Shown: positions 54,946-63,150, counted from the first letter of the stretch. The stretch: DNA of 64,000 bases from Pararhodobacter zhoushanensis (GCF_025949695.1 NZ_JAPDFL010000001.1:4359865-4423864), one strand, 5' to 3'. The notes: generated by a model not told the origin, from the sequence alone. Translations and numbers: made by a program.

Positions 54946-55482
54946 ATGTCGCGCGATCTGATTCCGCTGACCACCCCCGATGTTTCCGCCTTTGCCCGCC
55001 AGCTGTCGCGGCAACTGGATGCCAGCGGCCCTGCCCCGTCGCATCTGGCGATGCTCAACATGCTCGCCCGTTCGGCCGGGTTTCGCAATCACCAGCACCT
55101 GCGCGCGGCGCATGCCGCCGAAGCGCGGCTGAGTGCCCCGGCCGAGCCCAGCGCCGACTTCCGGCAGGTCGAGCGGGCGCTGGCCTGTTTCGACGGAGCC
55201 GGCCAGCTGATCCGCTGGCCTGCGTGGCGGCAGCTGCAGATCCTGTGCCTGTGGGCGCTGTGGTCCCGCCTGCCGCGCGATCTGCCGCTGGACGAGGCGG
55301 CGATCAACCGGCTGCTGGACGGCTGGCACAGCTTCGGCGACCGGGCGCTTTTGCGCCGCGACATGATCGGGCTGGGGCTGATGCAGCGCGCGGCAGGCGG
55401 GCGCGATTACCGGCGGGTCGAGCAGCGGCCCAGTGTCGAGGCGCGGGCGTTGATCCGGCAGGTCACGGCACGCTTAGCCTAG
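54946..55482 (+). CDS. DUF2087-domain protein
   Basis: The 178-residue product begins MSRDLIPLTTPDVSAFARQL and has two parts. The N-terminal helical region includes LNMLARSAGFRNHQHLRAAH. The C-terminal DUF2087 segment has the typical layout: RLPRDLPLDEAAINRLL, then HSFGDRALLRRDMIGLGLMQ and GRDYRRVE. DUF2087 resembles a small winged-helix and is often found next to or fused with regulators. No enzyme motif is visible. The 3' end overlaps the convergent P-loop gene by 9 bases. Confidence 0.78.
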   Translation: MSRDLIPLTTPDVSAFARQLSRQLDASGPAPSHLAMLNMLARSAGFRNHQHLRAAHAAEARLSAPAEPSADFRQVERALACFDGAGQLIRWPAWRQLQILCLWALWSRLPRDLPLDEAAINRLLDGWHSFGDRALLRRDMIGLGLMQRAAGGRDYRRVEQRPSVEARALIRQVTARLA

Positions 55483-55974
55483 CGCCTGCGCGATCCGGGT
55501 CACCGCATCGCTGATCGACGTGCGGGCGGTGTCGATCTGCAGATCGGCATCGCACCATGGCAGGTAGTCGCGCGCCAGCACCTCGGGCCAGCTGGGAACG
55601 CGGAACCCGGGCAGATCCGAGATGCGGGATTGCACGCGGCGGCGGTGTTCCACCGGATCCGAGCAGATCAGCTCTACTCCCAGATGCCGCGCGCCCGCCT
55701 GCGCGGCGGCGGTCAGGAAGACGTCGCGCGTCACCGGCCACGGGTTCACGCAATCGCTGATGACGCTCAGCCCCAGCCCAAGGTTGGAGACGGCGATGGC
55801 CCCGGCGATCAGATAGCTTTCGCCCTGCCCTTCCCGCGCCGGATCAACCTGCCAGATCGCCGCGTCAATCGCGTCGATGCGCAGCAACACCGCCCCCATG
55901 CGGCGGGTAAGCGCCTGCGCAATGCTGGTTTTCCCGGTGCCGGGCAAACCGGCGAGGGCAATCAAGGTCGGCAC
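55474..55974 (-). CDS. P-loop AAA-family kinase-like protein
   Basis: The 166-residue product starts MPTLIALAGLPGTGKTSIAQ, with a Walker A motif (GLPGTGKTS). A likely Walker B-like strand is GLSVISDCVNPW and a lid region is EHRRRVQSRISDLPGF. The layout is that of small kinases in the zeta-toxin/adenylylsulfate-kinase/gluconate-kinase group that phosphorylate small molecules. The substrate is not identifiable. It overlaps the DUF2087 gene tail to tail. Confidence 0.78.
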   Translation of the reverse strand: MPTLIALAGLPGTGKTSIAQALTRRMGAVLLRIDAIDAAIWQVDPAREGQGESYLIAGAIAVSNLGLGLSVISDCVNPWPVTRDVFLTAAAQAGARHLGVELICSDPVEHRRRVQSRISDLPGFRVPSWPEVLARDYLPWCDADLQIDTARTSISDAVTRIAQALG

Positions 55975-56195
55975 GGGTGGTGTCCTTGCAGTGGCTCCGC
56001 CATTCGGTTGCCGTTACGTCCCCAGTCCTGCTGTCATGGCACAGTTACGTAAGCGCGCGATGAATCGCGCGACTCAGGCGGCCCTTTGCCGGTCACAAAT
56101 TGAACCATCGGTCAAATTTCTTGCTGGAATCCTGATGCCGGTTCACGATGCCTCATTCGCCGCCAGAGCGACTCACTCACAGGGAGCCTCCCACC

Positions 56196-58160
56196 ATGAC
56201 CCGCTTGTCGCGCCGCGCGTTCCTCGCGTCCTCGACCGCAGCCACCAGCCTTGTGCTGCTGCACCCGTTTTCCGCCCGCGCTGCCGCTGGCCAGGCGCAT
56301 CTGCGCATCCTGACCACGACCGACCTGCATTGCCACGCGCAGGCCTATGATTATTACGCCGACCGCCCTGTCGATACGCTGGGTCTGGCGCGCACCGCCT
56401 CGATCATCGAGGAAATCCGCGCCGAGGCGACCAACACGCTGATGGTCGACAATGGCGACTATTTCCAGGGCAACCCGATGGGCGACTGGATGGCCTATGA
56501 GCACGGCATGAATGACGGGGATATCCACCCGATCATCGCCGCGATGAACACGCTGGGCTATGATTGCGGCACGCTGGGGAACCACGAGTTCAACTATGGC
56601 GTCGCGTTCATGGACCGCGTGAACGCAGGGGCGAATTTCCCGGTGGTCAGCGCGAACTTTGCCAGCAGCCTGGGCGAGACCCCGCTGGACGACGCGCTGC
56701 ACCTGCCGCCCTATGTCATTCTGGACAAGATGCTGACCGATGGCGACGGCACCGAAATGCCGATCAAGATCGGGATCATCGGCTTCCTGCCGCCGCAGAT
56801 CCTGCAATGGGACCGCTCGCATCTGGAAGGCCAGTATAACGTGCGCGGTATCGTCGAGGCCGCCACCGCCTGGGTGCCGCAGATGAAGGCGGAAGGCGCC
56901 GACATCATCGTGGCACTCTCGCATTCGGGCATCGCCACCGGCTATGAGCCGATGATGGAGAACGCCTCGCTCTATCTGGCCGAGGTCGAGGGCATTGATG
57001 CCATCGTCACCGGGCACCAGCATCTTGTGTTCCCCGGCAGCAACCACGAAGGCGACGGCATCGACGCCGAAGCGGGTACGCTGATGGGCAAGCCCGCCGT
57101 CATGGCCGGGTTCTGGGGCTCGCATCTGGGTCTGATCGACCTGATGCTGGTGCGCGACGGCGACAGCTGGCGCGTGGACTCTGCGCAAAGCTCGACGCGC
57201 CCGATCTCGCAGCGCAACGAGGATCGCTCGATTTCTGCGCTGGTCGGGGATTACGCGCCGGTGGTGGATGCCACGGCGGATGCGCATGCTTCGACGCTGG
57301 AATACGTGCGGGCAGAGGTCGGCCAGACCTCGGTGCCGCTGTATTCGTATTTCGCGCTGGTGGCGGATGATCCGTCGGTTCAGGTCGTGAGCGATGCGCA
57401 GACCTGGTACGTGACCGAGATCCTGAAGGGCACCGAGCACGAAGGCCTGCCGGTTCTGAGCGCCGCCGCCCCGTTCAAGGCCGGTGGCCGTGGCGGTGCG
57501 GAATACTACACCGACGTGCCCGTTGGTCCGGTGGCGATCAAGAACGTGGCCGATCTGTACCTGTACCCCAACACGCTGATGGCGGTGCGCATCACCGGCG
57601 CGCAGGTGCGCGAATGGCTGGAACGCTCGGCGGGGATGTTCAACCAGATCGAACCCGGCGTGGCCGATCAAGTGCTGCTGAACCCGGCCTTCCCGTCGTA
57701 CAACTTCGACGTGATCGACGGCGTGACCTATCAGATCGATCTGAGCCAGCCGTCGCGCTATGACAACGACGGCGCGGTGGTCGCGCCTGACGCGCACCGC
57801 ATCGTCAACCTGCAGTTCAACGGCGCGCCGATTGATGACGCAGCCGAGTTCATCGTCGCGTCCAACAACTACCGCGCGGGCGGCGGCGGGCATTTCCCGG
57901 GGGCGGATGGCTCGACCATCATCTTCCGCGCGCCCGATACCAACCGCGACATCATCGTGCGCTATATCATCGACAACGGCACCATCGCGCCGGCGGCGGA
58001 TGGCAACTGGGGCTTTGCCCCGGTCGAGGGTGCGACGGTTCTGTTCGAGACCGGCCCGGCAGCGGCAACCTATGTCGATGAAATCCGCGCGCGCGGTGTG
58101 CAGATGGAAGCGGCAGGCGACGGCGAAAACGGCTTCGCGCTGTATCGCATCACGCTGTAA
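56196..58160 (+). CDS. cpdB: 2',3'-cyclic-nucleotide 2'-phosphodiesterase/3'-nucleotidase, Tat-exported
   Basis: This second, intact CpdB homologue has 654 residues. The start is ATG 56196 (MTRLSRRAFLASSTAATSLV), a twin-arginine signal peptide with SRRAFLAS, so it is exported folded to the periplasm. The metallophosphatase motifs are TTTDLHCHAQAYDYYADRPV, DNGDYFQGNPMGDW, LGNHEFNYG and VTGHQHLVFPG. The 5'-nucleotidase domain has AAPFKAGGRGGAEYYTD and NNYRAGGGGHFPG. It is a scavenger of extracellular nucleotides by family. It resembles the frameshifted copy at 30344, which lacks a signal. Confidence 0.93.
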   Translation: MTRLSRRAFLASSTAATSLVLLHPFSARAAAGQAHLRILTTTDLHCHAQAYDYYADRPVDTLGLARTASIIEEIRAEATNTLMVDNGDYFQGNPMGDWMAYEHGMNDGDIHPIIAAMNTLGYDCGTLGNHEFNYGVAFMDRVNAGANFPVVSANFASSLGETPLDDALHLPPYVILDKMLTDGDGTEMPIKIGIIGFLPPQILQWDRSHLEGQYNVRGIVEAATAWVPQMKAEGADIIVALSHSGIATGYEPMMENASLYLAEVEGIDAIVTGHQHLVFPGSNHEGDGIDAEAGTLMGKPAVMAGFWGSHLGLIDLMLVRDGDSWRVDSAQSSTRPISQRNEDRSISALVGDYAPVVDATADAHASTLEYVRAEVGQTSVPLYSYFALVADDPSVQVVSDAQTWYVTEILKGTEHEGLPVLSAAAPFKAGGRGGAEYYTDVPVGPVAIKNVADLYLYPNTLMAVRITGAQVREWLERSAGMFNQIEPGVADQVLLNPAFPSYNFDVIDGVTYQIDLSQPSRYDNDGAVVAPDAHRIVNLQFNGAPIDDAAEFIVASNNYRAGGGGHFPGADGSTIIFRAPDTNRDIIVRYIIDNGTIAPAADGNWGFAPVEGATVLFETGPAAATYVDEIRARGVQMEAAGDGENGFALYRITL

Positions 58161-58240
58161 GCAAATGTGGGCCGCTTGCGGCCCGACGGTGAGCAACGCG
58201 AACGCGGGTCTGTTGGCCCGCGTTTTGCGGTGAACGGCTG

Positions 58241-58738
58241 TCAGGCGTCCATATCAAGGAAGCGTGCATCAAGCTCTTCCGAACCGGGCAAATCGCCGGG
58301 AATGTCGATCCCGCGCTCGGTCATCGTCGCTGCGATTGTCGCCACAGCATCGACGGCATAGCCCGCGCTCGACCGATCGCCGGCGTCGAGGGCATTCACC
58401 GCATTCTGTGTCCAGGTTGCGTAGAGCGAGGCGACCATTGCGTCGTCGTACCCGGCCAGTTCTTCCAGCCAGCCAGCATAGGTGGACTCGTCGACCGCCA
58501 GGAGTTCGCGCAGCGCAGCCGCCACCGACCCATCGCCGGTCCCCAATGTCCCCAAGGCAGCAACCGAAGCGTTGCTCAACGAGTCGCTGATGCTGGTGCC
58601 CAGCGACCCCGTGCCTGTGCTCACCGCCGCGACCGAGGCAATGCCCAGGCCTACGACAGCAGCGGTCAGAACGACCCAGTCCACAGTCACCGCGCCGTCT
58701 TCATCGTGAAGCCAACGTTTCAGGGCGTACGCTTTCAT
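58241..58738 (-). CDS. Small secreted/membrane protein with Flp-pilin-like N-terminus
   Basis: From ATG 58738 (GGAGG 6 bases upstream) the product is 165 residues. It begins MKAYALKRWLHDEDGAVTVD, then WVVLTAAVVGLGIASVAAVS. This charged start, with Asp/Glu-Asp-Gly-Ala before one long hydrophobic helix, is like Flp/TadE-type pilins. The rest is Ser/Thr/Ala-rich and then acidic and helical, longer than a true Flp pilin. No tad/cpa secretion genes are in the window. I do not recognise the full-length family. Confidence 0.65.
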   Translation of the reverse strand: MKAYALKRWLHDEDGAVTVDWVVLTAAVVGLGIASVAAVSTGTGSLGTSISDSLSNASVAALGTLGTGDGSVAAALRELLAVDESTYAGWLEELAGYDDAMVASLYATWTQNAVNALDAGDRSSAGYAVDAVATIAATMTERGIDIPGDLPGSEELDARFLDMDA

Positions 58739-58856
58739 TTTGGCCTCCAATAAACTGTTTTCATGGTTAACGTGGTCAGAAATAACGGCTGAATTGCGGC
58801 GCAATGCGGCGCTTTGATGTGGCGCTCTCTGCGTGCCCCAGACTTTGAGGTCCAAA

Positions 58857-59192
58857 ATGGCCTATGACGAAACCTTCGCCGAGATGCTGCGCGCCGATCT
58901 GGAGCTCACGCCCGGTCTGACCGAAAAGCGCATGTTCGGCGGGTTGGTGTTCCTGCGCGAGGGCAACATGCTGTTCGTTCTGCGCGGCAAGGGCGGGGCA
59001 ATGGCGCGGGTCGGCGCCGATCAGACCGAGGCGGCCCTGACCATCGACGGTGTCACCCCGACGCAGATGCGCGGGCGCGCGATGACGGGTTTTGTCACGC
59101 TGGACGACGACGTGCTGGACGACGACATCCGCCGCGCGCAGCTGATCGCCATGGCGCAGCGGTTCGTGGCCAGCCTGCCGCCCAAGGCCTAG
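58857..59192 (+). CDS. TfoX/Sxy N-terminal domain protein
   Basis: The 111-residue product (MAYDETFAEMLRADLELTPG) is a lone TfoX N-terminal domain, with the family motifs EKRMFGGLVFLREGNMLFVL and GRAMTGFVTL. TfoX/Sxy regulates competence in gammaproteobacteria. Short alphaproteobacterial versions are of unknown function. The start is ATG 58857 with GAGG 7 bases upstream. It overlaps the convergent 52-residue gene by four bases. Confidence 0.85.
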   Translation: MAYDETFAEMLRADLELTPGLTEKRMFGGLVFLREGNMLFVLRGKGGAMARVGADQTEAALTIDGVTPTQMRGRAMTGFVTLDDDVLDDDIRRAQLIAMAQRFVASLPPKA

Positions 59193-59347
59193 CAGCTGAC
59201 GCCGCCTGCCCCACCGGTCGAAAAGGCGCTGCGTTCAGGGCTGGCGGATTCGCGCGCGGCCTGCCGGTCAGAGCCGTAGAGATAGGCGCCGGGCTTGGCA
59301 CGCTCATGCGGATAGCTGGCGCGGGCGCGTTGTTGGGAAGTGCTCAT
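59189..59347 (-). CDS. Small hypothetical protein, 52 residues
   Basis: The ATG at 59347 follows a very strong ribosome binding site (GGAGGAGAG, 4 bases away). It encodes MSTSQQRARASYPHERAKPG, then AYLYGSDRQAARESASPERS and a tail ending GGAGGVSC. It is hydrophilic and Arg/Ser-rich with a C-terminal Cys. No family is recognised. The good Shine-Dalgarno argues that it is real. It is convergent with the TfoX-like gene, the stops overlapping by four bases. The 135 bases upstream of it hold nothing else I can name. Confidence 0.55.
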   Translation of the reverse strand: MSTSQQRARASYPHERAKPGAYLYGSDRQAARESASPERSAFSTGGAGGVSC

Positions 59348-59482
59348 GGTCTCTCCTCCGTGAGTCGCGCGTGTAGCCACCCCATGCAGCCCGTCGTGCG
59401 ATCCCAGAAAGATGCCCCACAAGCGTGGCAACGCTGCGGGGCAATCAGGGAAAAACCGTGATAAATCTGGGCGTTTTCGCGG

Positions 59483-59992
59483 TCAGGACCGGTGCAGAAC
59501 CGCCGCCAGACTGGCCATGGGGCGCGGCAGGCCGCGGCGGTCGATCTCACGCTCGGCCAGATAGAGTGCGTCCATCAGGAAGGCGCCCATGACGTCGCCT
59601 GCGCCGGTCAGGCTGGCCTGCGTGGTGCGCGCGTATTCCAGCAGATCCGCATCGCTGAACTGGGCGATGCCGTGGCGGAAGCGGTCATACTGGCTTTGAT
59701 CATAGGTGTGCAGCGCGTCAGGCATCACGGCATCGCCGTCACCAAACACAAGGGACGACCATTGGGTGAGGGACGAAAGGGCCGCGCCGTCATTGAACGA
59801 AGGGGCAAACTGCACACCAGCGGCGACCGCTGTCAGACCCAGTGCCACCAGCGCCGGCATCGTGGCCCGGCGCGCGATATCGCGCACGCGGGTCAGCCAC
59901 GGCGCGGGCTGCGGCGCGTCGGCGGGCCTGTCACGCAGCACGACCGTCGAGGTGGTCACCAGCGTCTCGTAATCTTCATCCCAATTGAACAT
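59483..59992 (-). CDS. Hypothetical membrane-anchored protein downstream of fnrL
   Basis: The 169-residue product begins MFNWDEDYETLVTTSTVVLR, has a Pro/Arg-rich cytoplasmic stretch, one membrane helix near residues 43-62 (ATMPALVALGLTAVAAGVQF) and a soluble C-terminal domain of about 105 residues. No known motif is visible. It follows fnrL on the same strand after 111 bases. The acidic start and single helix suggest an inner-membrane protein, but I do not recognise the family. Confidence 0.6.
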   Translation of the reverse strand: MFNWDEDYETLVTTSTVVLRDRPADAPQPAPWLTRVRDIARRATMPALVALGLTAVAAGVQFAPSFNDGAALSSLTQWSSLVFGDGDAVMPDALHTYDQSQYDRFRHGIAQFSDADLLEYARTTQASLTGAGDVMGAFLMDALYLAEREIDRRGLPRPMASLAAVLHRS

Positions 59993-60103
59993 TGTCCTGG
60001 TCTCTGCTCGACTGCCTGTGTCTCAACAGGTTGCGCGGCGAAGCGTGACCAAAATGCGGCTTCCAGACGGCGGTTTTCGGGTCAAAGGCCCGTTAACGTT
60101 GAT

Positions 60104-60859
60104 TCAAACGAGGAATCCGCCGTCGCTGTCGTCACCGGCCTCTTCCAGCAGGCGTTCGAAATCGGGGATGGTGATGTGGCGCTTGCCCTCGATCACGATG
60201 ATTCCGTCCTTGCGCAGGGCCGAAATCTGGCGGCTGACGGTCTCAAGCGTGAGGCCCAGATACTCCGACATCGCCTCGCGGGTCAGCGGCAGATCGACCA
60301 CGACGCTGCCGCCGCTGTCGGCCATTTTCAGCGAGGCATCGCGCCGCGCGATGATCGCGATCAGGCTGGCGATCTTTTCACGCGCGGTCTTGCGACCCAA
60401 GAGCAGCATCCATTCGCGCGCCGCGTCCAGTTCGTCCAGCGTCATTTCCAGCAGGCGCTGACCGACATGGGGGGTCGAGACCATCATCTCTTCAAACGGC
60501 TTCTTGCGAAAGCAGCACATGACCAGATCGGTGGTCGCCACGACGTCATACGCGGCGGTGTCGCGGCCCGGACGGCCGACGAAATCCGAGGGCAACAGCA
60601 GCCCGACCATCTGGCGGCGGCCGTCTTCCATCGTCTGGGTCAGCGTGGCGATGCCGGTCACGACCGAGCCGACAAAATCCATCCGGTCACCCGACCAGAC
60701 AATGGTCTGCCCCGCCTCGAAACTGCGGTAATATTTCGTCTCTTCGAGGCTGGCCAATTCATCGTCGTCACAGCGCGCACAAACAGCGCGGTGACGAATA
60801 GGACAATCACCACACTGAATATGGGTTAACTTTACAGGCGTGGCGGCGGTTTTTGACAT
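60104..60859 (-). CDS. fnrL: FNR-type oxygen-sensing transcriptional regulator FnrL
   Basis: FnrL binds a 4Fe-4S cluster when oxygen is low, dimerises and activates anaerobic genes. From ATG 60859 (MSKTAATPVKLTHIQCGDCP) the product has 251 residues. The N-terminal cysteines are Cys16, Cys19, Cys27 and Cys30, and the distal one is Cys115 or Cys116 (LVMCCFRKK). The cNMP-like domain and a Crp-type helix-turn-helix (MSEYLGLTLETVSRQISALR, with ETVSR for the TTGA half-site) follow. An FNR box ends three bases before the start, covering the Shine-Dalgarno region, so it may limit its own synthesis. Confidence 0.95.
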   Translation of the reverse strand: MSKTAATPVKLTHIQCGDCPIRHRAVCARCDDDELASLEETKYYRSFEAGQTIVWSGDRMDFVGSVVTGIATLTQTMEDGRRQMVGLLLPSDFVGRPGRDTAAYDVVATTDLVMCCFRKKPFEEMMVSTPHVGQRLLEMTLDELDAAREWMLLLGRKTAREKIASLIAIIARRDASLKMADSGGSVVVDLPLTREAMSEYLGLTLETVSRQISALRKDGIIVIEGKRHITIPDFERLLEEAGDDSDGGFLV

Positions 60860-60862
60860 TGT

Positions 60863-60876
60863 TTGATCTAGGTCAA
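60863..60876. promoter_or_regulatory. FnrL box between fnrL and hemN
   Basis: TTGATCTAGGTCAA matches the FNR consensus at nine of ten positions. It is 3 bases from the fnrL start and 33 bases from the hemN start. Activation of hemN and autorepression of fnrL are the simplest reading; both are inferred. Confidence 0.75.
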
Positions 60877-60909
60877 GGCTCAAAGACGTTCAATTGGCAA
60901 CGTAAGCCA

Positions 60910-62265
60910 ATGGAAACAGAATCGCAACTCGCCCGATTGGGGCTCTTTGACGCGCGCGTGCCGCGTTACACCAGCTATCCGACGGCCCCGCAATTCACGG
61001 ATACCGTGGGATCTTTGCAGTTTCGTCAATGGGTTGGCGCGATCAAGCCGGGCAGCCGGGTGTCTTTGTATCTGCATGTGCCCTTCTGCCGCAGGTTGTG
61101 CTGGTTTTGCGCCTGTCGCACGCAGGGCACCAGCAGTGAGGCGCCGGTCATTGCCTATGTGGAAACGCTGAAGGCCGAATTGCAGCACCTCAAGGCGCTT
61201 TTGCCGCAGGGCGTTACGCTGTCCCGGCTGCATTGGGGCGGCGGCACGCCGACGCTGATGCCCGCCGCGCAGATGCGCGCGCTGGCGGCAGCAGTGTTTG
61301 ACGCGGTGCCTTTGGGCAAGGACGCCGAATTCTCGGTCGAGATTGACCCCAACGAGATTGACGCCGAACGGCTGGACGCGCTGGCCGAGGCGGGGATGAA
61401 CCGCGCCTCGATCGGGGTGCAGGATTTCGACCCTGAGATCCAGCAGATCATCGGCCGCGACCAGAGCTATGAGACGACCCGCGACGCGGTCGAGATGATC
61501 CGCGCGCGCGGCGTCACCAGTCTGAACGCCGATATCCTGTTCGGTCTGCCCTATCAGACGCGCGCCCGGCTGTCGGATTCGGTGCAAAAGCTTCTGTCGC
61601 TGTCGCCCGACCGGGTGGCGCTGTACGGCTACGCGCATGTGCCGTGGATGGCGCGGCGGCAGCAGATGATCCCGTCGGACAGCCTGCCCCGCCCCGAAGA
61701 ACGGCTGGCGCTGTTCGAGGCGGCGCAGGAGCTGTTCACCTGGGACGGCTATGACGAGATCGGCATCGACCATTTCGCGCGGCCCAGTGACGGGCTGGCA
61801 GTGGCGGCGAAAAACGGCACGCTGCGGCGGAATTTTCAAGGCTATACGGACGATACATCCGAGGTGCTGATCGGGCTTGGTGCCTCGTCGATCTCGAAGT
61901 TTCCGCAGGGCTATGCGCAGATGAACCCGGCGACCTCGGGTTGGACAAAGGCGGTGCGGGCCGGTGAGTTCGCCGTCACGCGGGGCCATGCGTTCAAGGG
62001 TGAAGACCGGCTGCGCGCGCGGATCATCGAGGCGCTGATGTGCGATTTCGCGGTGTCGTCGGCGGCGCTGGTGCGCGATTTTGGCACTGACGCTGTGGCG
62101 CTGCAGGCGCTGTTCGCGCCGGTGGCCGAGGCCTTCGCACCCTTCGTGGTGCTGGACCGCAACGGTCTGTCGATCCCGCCTGCCGGGCGGGCGCTGACCC
62201 GGATGATCGCCACGCGGTTTGACCAGTATGCGATGGCGAAGACCGGGCATTCCTCGGCGATCTGA
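60910..62265 (+). CDS. hemN: Oxygen-independent coproporphyrinogen III oxidase
   Basis: HemN is a radical-SAM enzyme that makes protoporphyrinogen IX without oxygen for haem and bacteriochlorophyll. From ATG 60910 (METESQLARLGLFDARVPRY) the product has 451 residues. The cluster motif is HVPFCRRLCWFCAC (CxxxCxxC). SAM-binding and substrate motifs include LHWGGGTPTLMP, EFSVEIDPNEID and RASIGVQDFDPEIQQIIGR. The C-terminal HemN domain is complete. It is divergent from fnrL, sharing an FNR box, as in Rhodobacter (hemZ-fnrL). Confidence 0.96.
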   Translation: METESQLARLGLFDARVPRYTSYPTAPQFTDTVGSLQFRQWVGAIKPGSRVSLYLHVPFCRRLCWFCACRTQGTSSEAPVIAYVETLKAELQHLKALLPQGVTLSRLHWGGGTPTLMPAAQMRALAAAVFDAVPLGKDAEFSVEIDPNEIDAERLDALAEAGMNRASIGVQDFDPEIQQIIGRDQSYETTRDAVEMIRARGVTSLNADILFGLPYQTRARLSDSVQKLLSLSPDRVALYGYAHVPWMARRQQMIPSDSLPRPEERLALFEAAQELFTWDGYDEIGIDHFARPSDGLAVAAKNGTLRRNFQGYTDDTSEVLIGLGASSISKFPQGYAQMNPATSGWTKAVRAGEFAVTRGHAFKGEDRLRARIIEALMCDFAVSSAALVRDFGTDAVALQALFAPVAEAFAPFVVLDRNGLSIPPAGRALTRMIATRFDQYAMAKTGHSSAI

Positions 62266-62270
62266 CGGCA

Positions 62271-62295
62271 TAAGGGGGCCGCTCGGGCCCCCTTA
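62271..62295. terminator. Bidirectional hairpin between hemN and the META-domain gene
   Basis: TAAGGGGGCC (62271-62280) pairs perfectly with GGCCCCCTTA (62286-62295). It lies 5 bases after the hemN stop and 6 bases from the convergent gene's stop. Confidence 0.75.
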
Positions 62296-62301
62296 GCGCT
62301 T

Positions 62302-63129
62302 TCATCGCCGGCGCAGGCTGGCCAGCAGCGTGCCATTGGCGTCGCGCATGTCCAGCCGACCGCTGCCCTGCAGCATCACGAAACGGCGGACCTCTTGCAG
62401 GGACTGGTAGAACAGGTTTTCGACCTGCCGCACGTCACCGCCGCAAGCGCGCCGGGTGGTGATGATGTTGCGCACGACGATGGTGTCATCATGGCCGCCG
62501 ATACGGGCGTCGAACTGGTTGCAGCTGCTGTTGCCCTCGACCGCGCCGAGGCGGGCGATGTTCATATAGGCACCGGCGATGGCCTGCGGGTCCAGTGCGA
62601 CCGGGCGGCCGTTCCGGTACAGCGTCTCAAGCTGCCAGCCGCCGACATAATCCTGCGGCGCGGCGGGGCGGACAGGGAGGAAGGGGCGGGTCTGACCCAC
62701 GGGTTGCAGCAGATAGGTCTGCCCCATGCCGCGCGTGCCCCATACCGCCGCCAGTCGCGGGTTGGCCGGATCAGCGCCGACATACATCCCGTTCTGCACC
62801 GAGCGCAGCGCGAAGCCGGGGCCGTTGGGGATCAGCTCGAACGTTTCCCAGCTGCGGATATGCGGCGAGGCGATGGCGAGTTCGGTCTGTGCGCCCACCC
62901 CGGCGCGCAGGAACAGCCCACTTTGCGGATCGCGGAAGGCGACGCGGTTGCCCTCGAGCTGGACCATATCCAGCGTCATGGCCGTGCCCCCGTGCAGCGA
63001 CAACCGGCCCGAGGGGTCGATGCCGACGCGGGTGGCGGGCTGGACGGCCTGCATCGAGACCAGTTCGGCCGCAGCGGGAGACGCGAGGGTGAGCACAAGC
63101 GCGGCAGCGCGCAGGAAGGGACGAAGCAT
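62302..63129 (-). CDS. Secreted META-domain protein with N-terminal trefoil-like region
   Basis: The 275-residue product has a signal peptide (MLRPFLRAAALVLTLASPAA). A repetitive beta region of about 120 residues follows (LFLRAGVGAQTELAIAS, GFALRSVQNGMYVGADPANP) that looks like a fascin or beta-trefoil fold. A C-terminal META/HslJ-like domain ends the protein (VEGNSSCNQFDARIGG, TTRRACGGDVRQVENLFYQS). META domains occur in envelope stress proteins. Two Cys in the domain may pair. It lies 21 bases after a 28-residue membrane peptide gene. Confidence 0.8.
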   Translation of the reverse strand: MLRPFLRAAALVLTLASPAAAELVSMQAVQPATRVGIDPSGRLSLHGGTAMTLDMVQLEGNRVAFRDPQSGLFLRAGVGAQTELAIASPHIRSWETFELIPNGPGFALRSVQNGMYVGADPANPRLAAVWGTRGMGQTYLLQPVGQTRPFLPVRPAAPQDYVGGWQLETLYRNGRPVALDPQAIAGAYMNIARLGAVEGNSSCNQFDARIGGHDDTIVVRNIITTRRACGGDVRQVENLFYQSLQEVRRFVMLQGSGRLDMRDANGTLLASLRRR

Positions 63130-63150
63130 GGGAACTCTCCTGTTGCGGGG

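Noticed and set aside
56112..58196. 694-codon minus-strand frame opposite the Tat-exported CpdB
   Set aside because: Mirror of a gene with all its metal motifs in place; the antisense product has no recognisable feature.
60110..60125. TTGATTCAAACGAGG near the fnrL 3' end as an FNR box
   Set aside because: Only the first half-site matches, and it lies inside the fnrL coding region.
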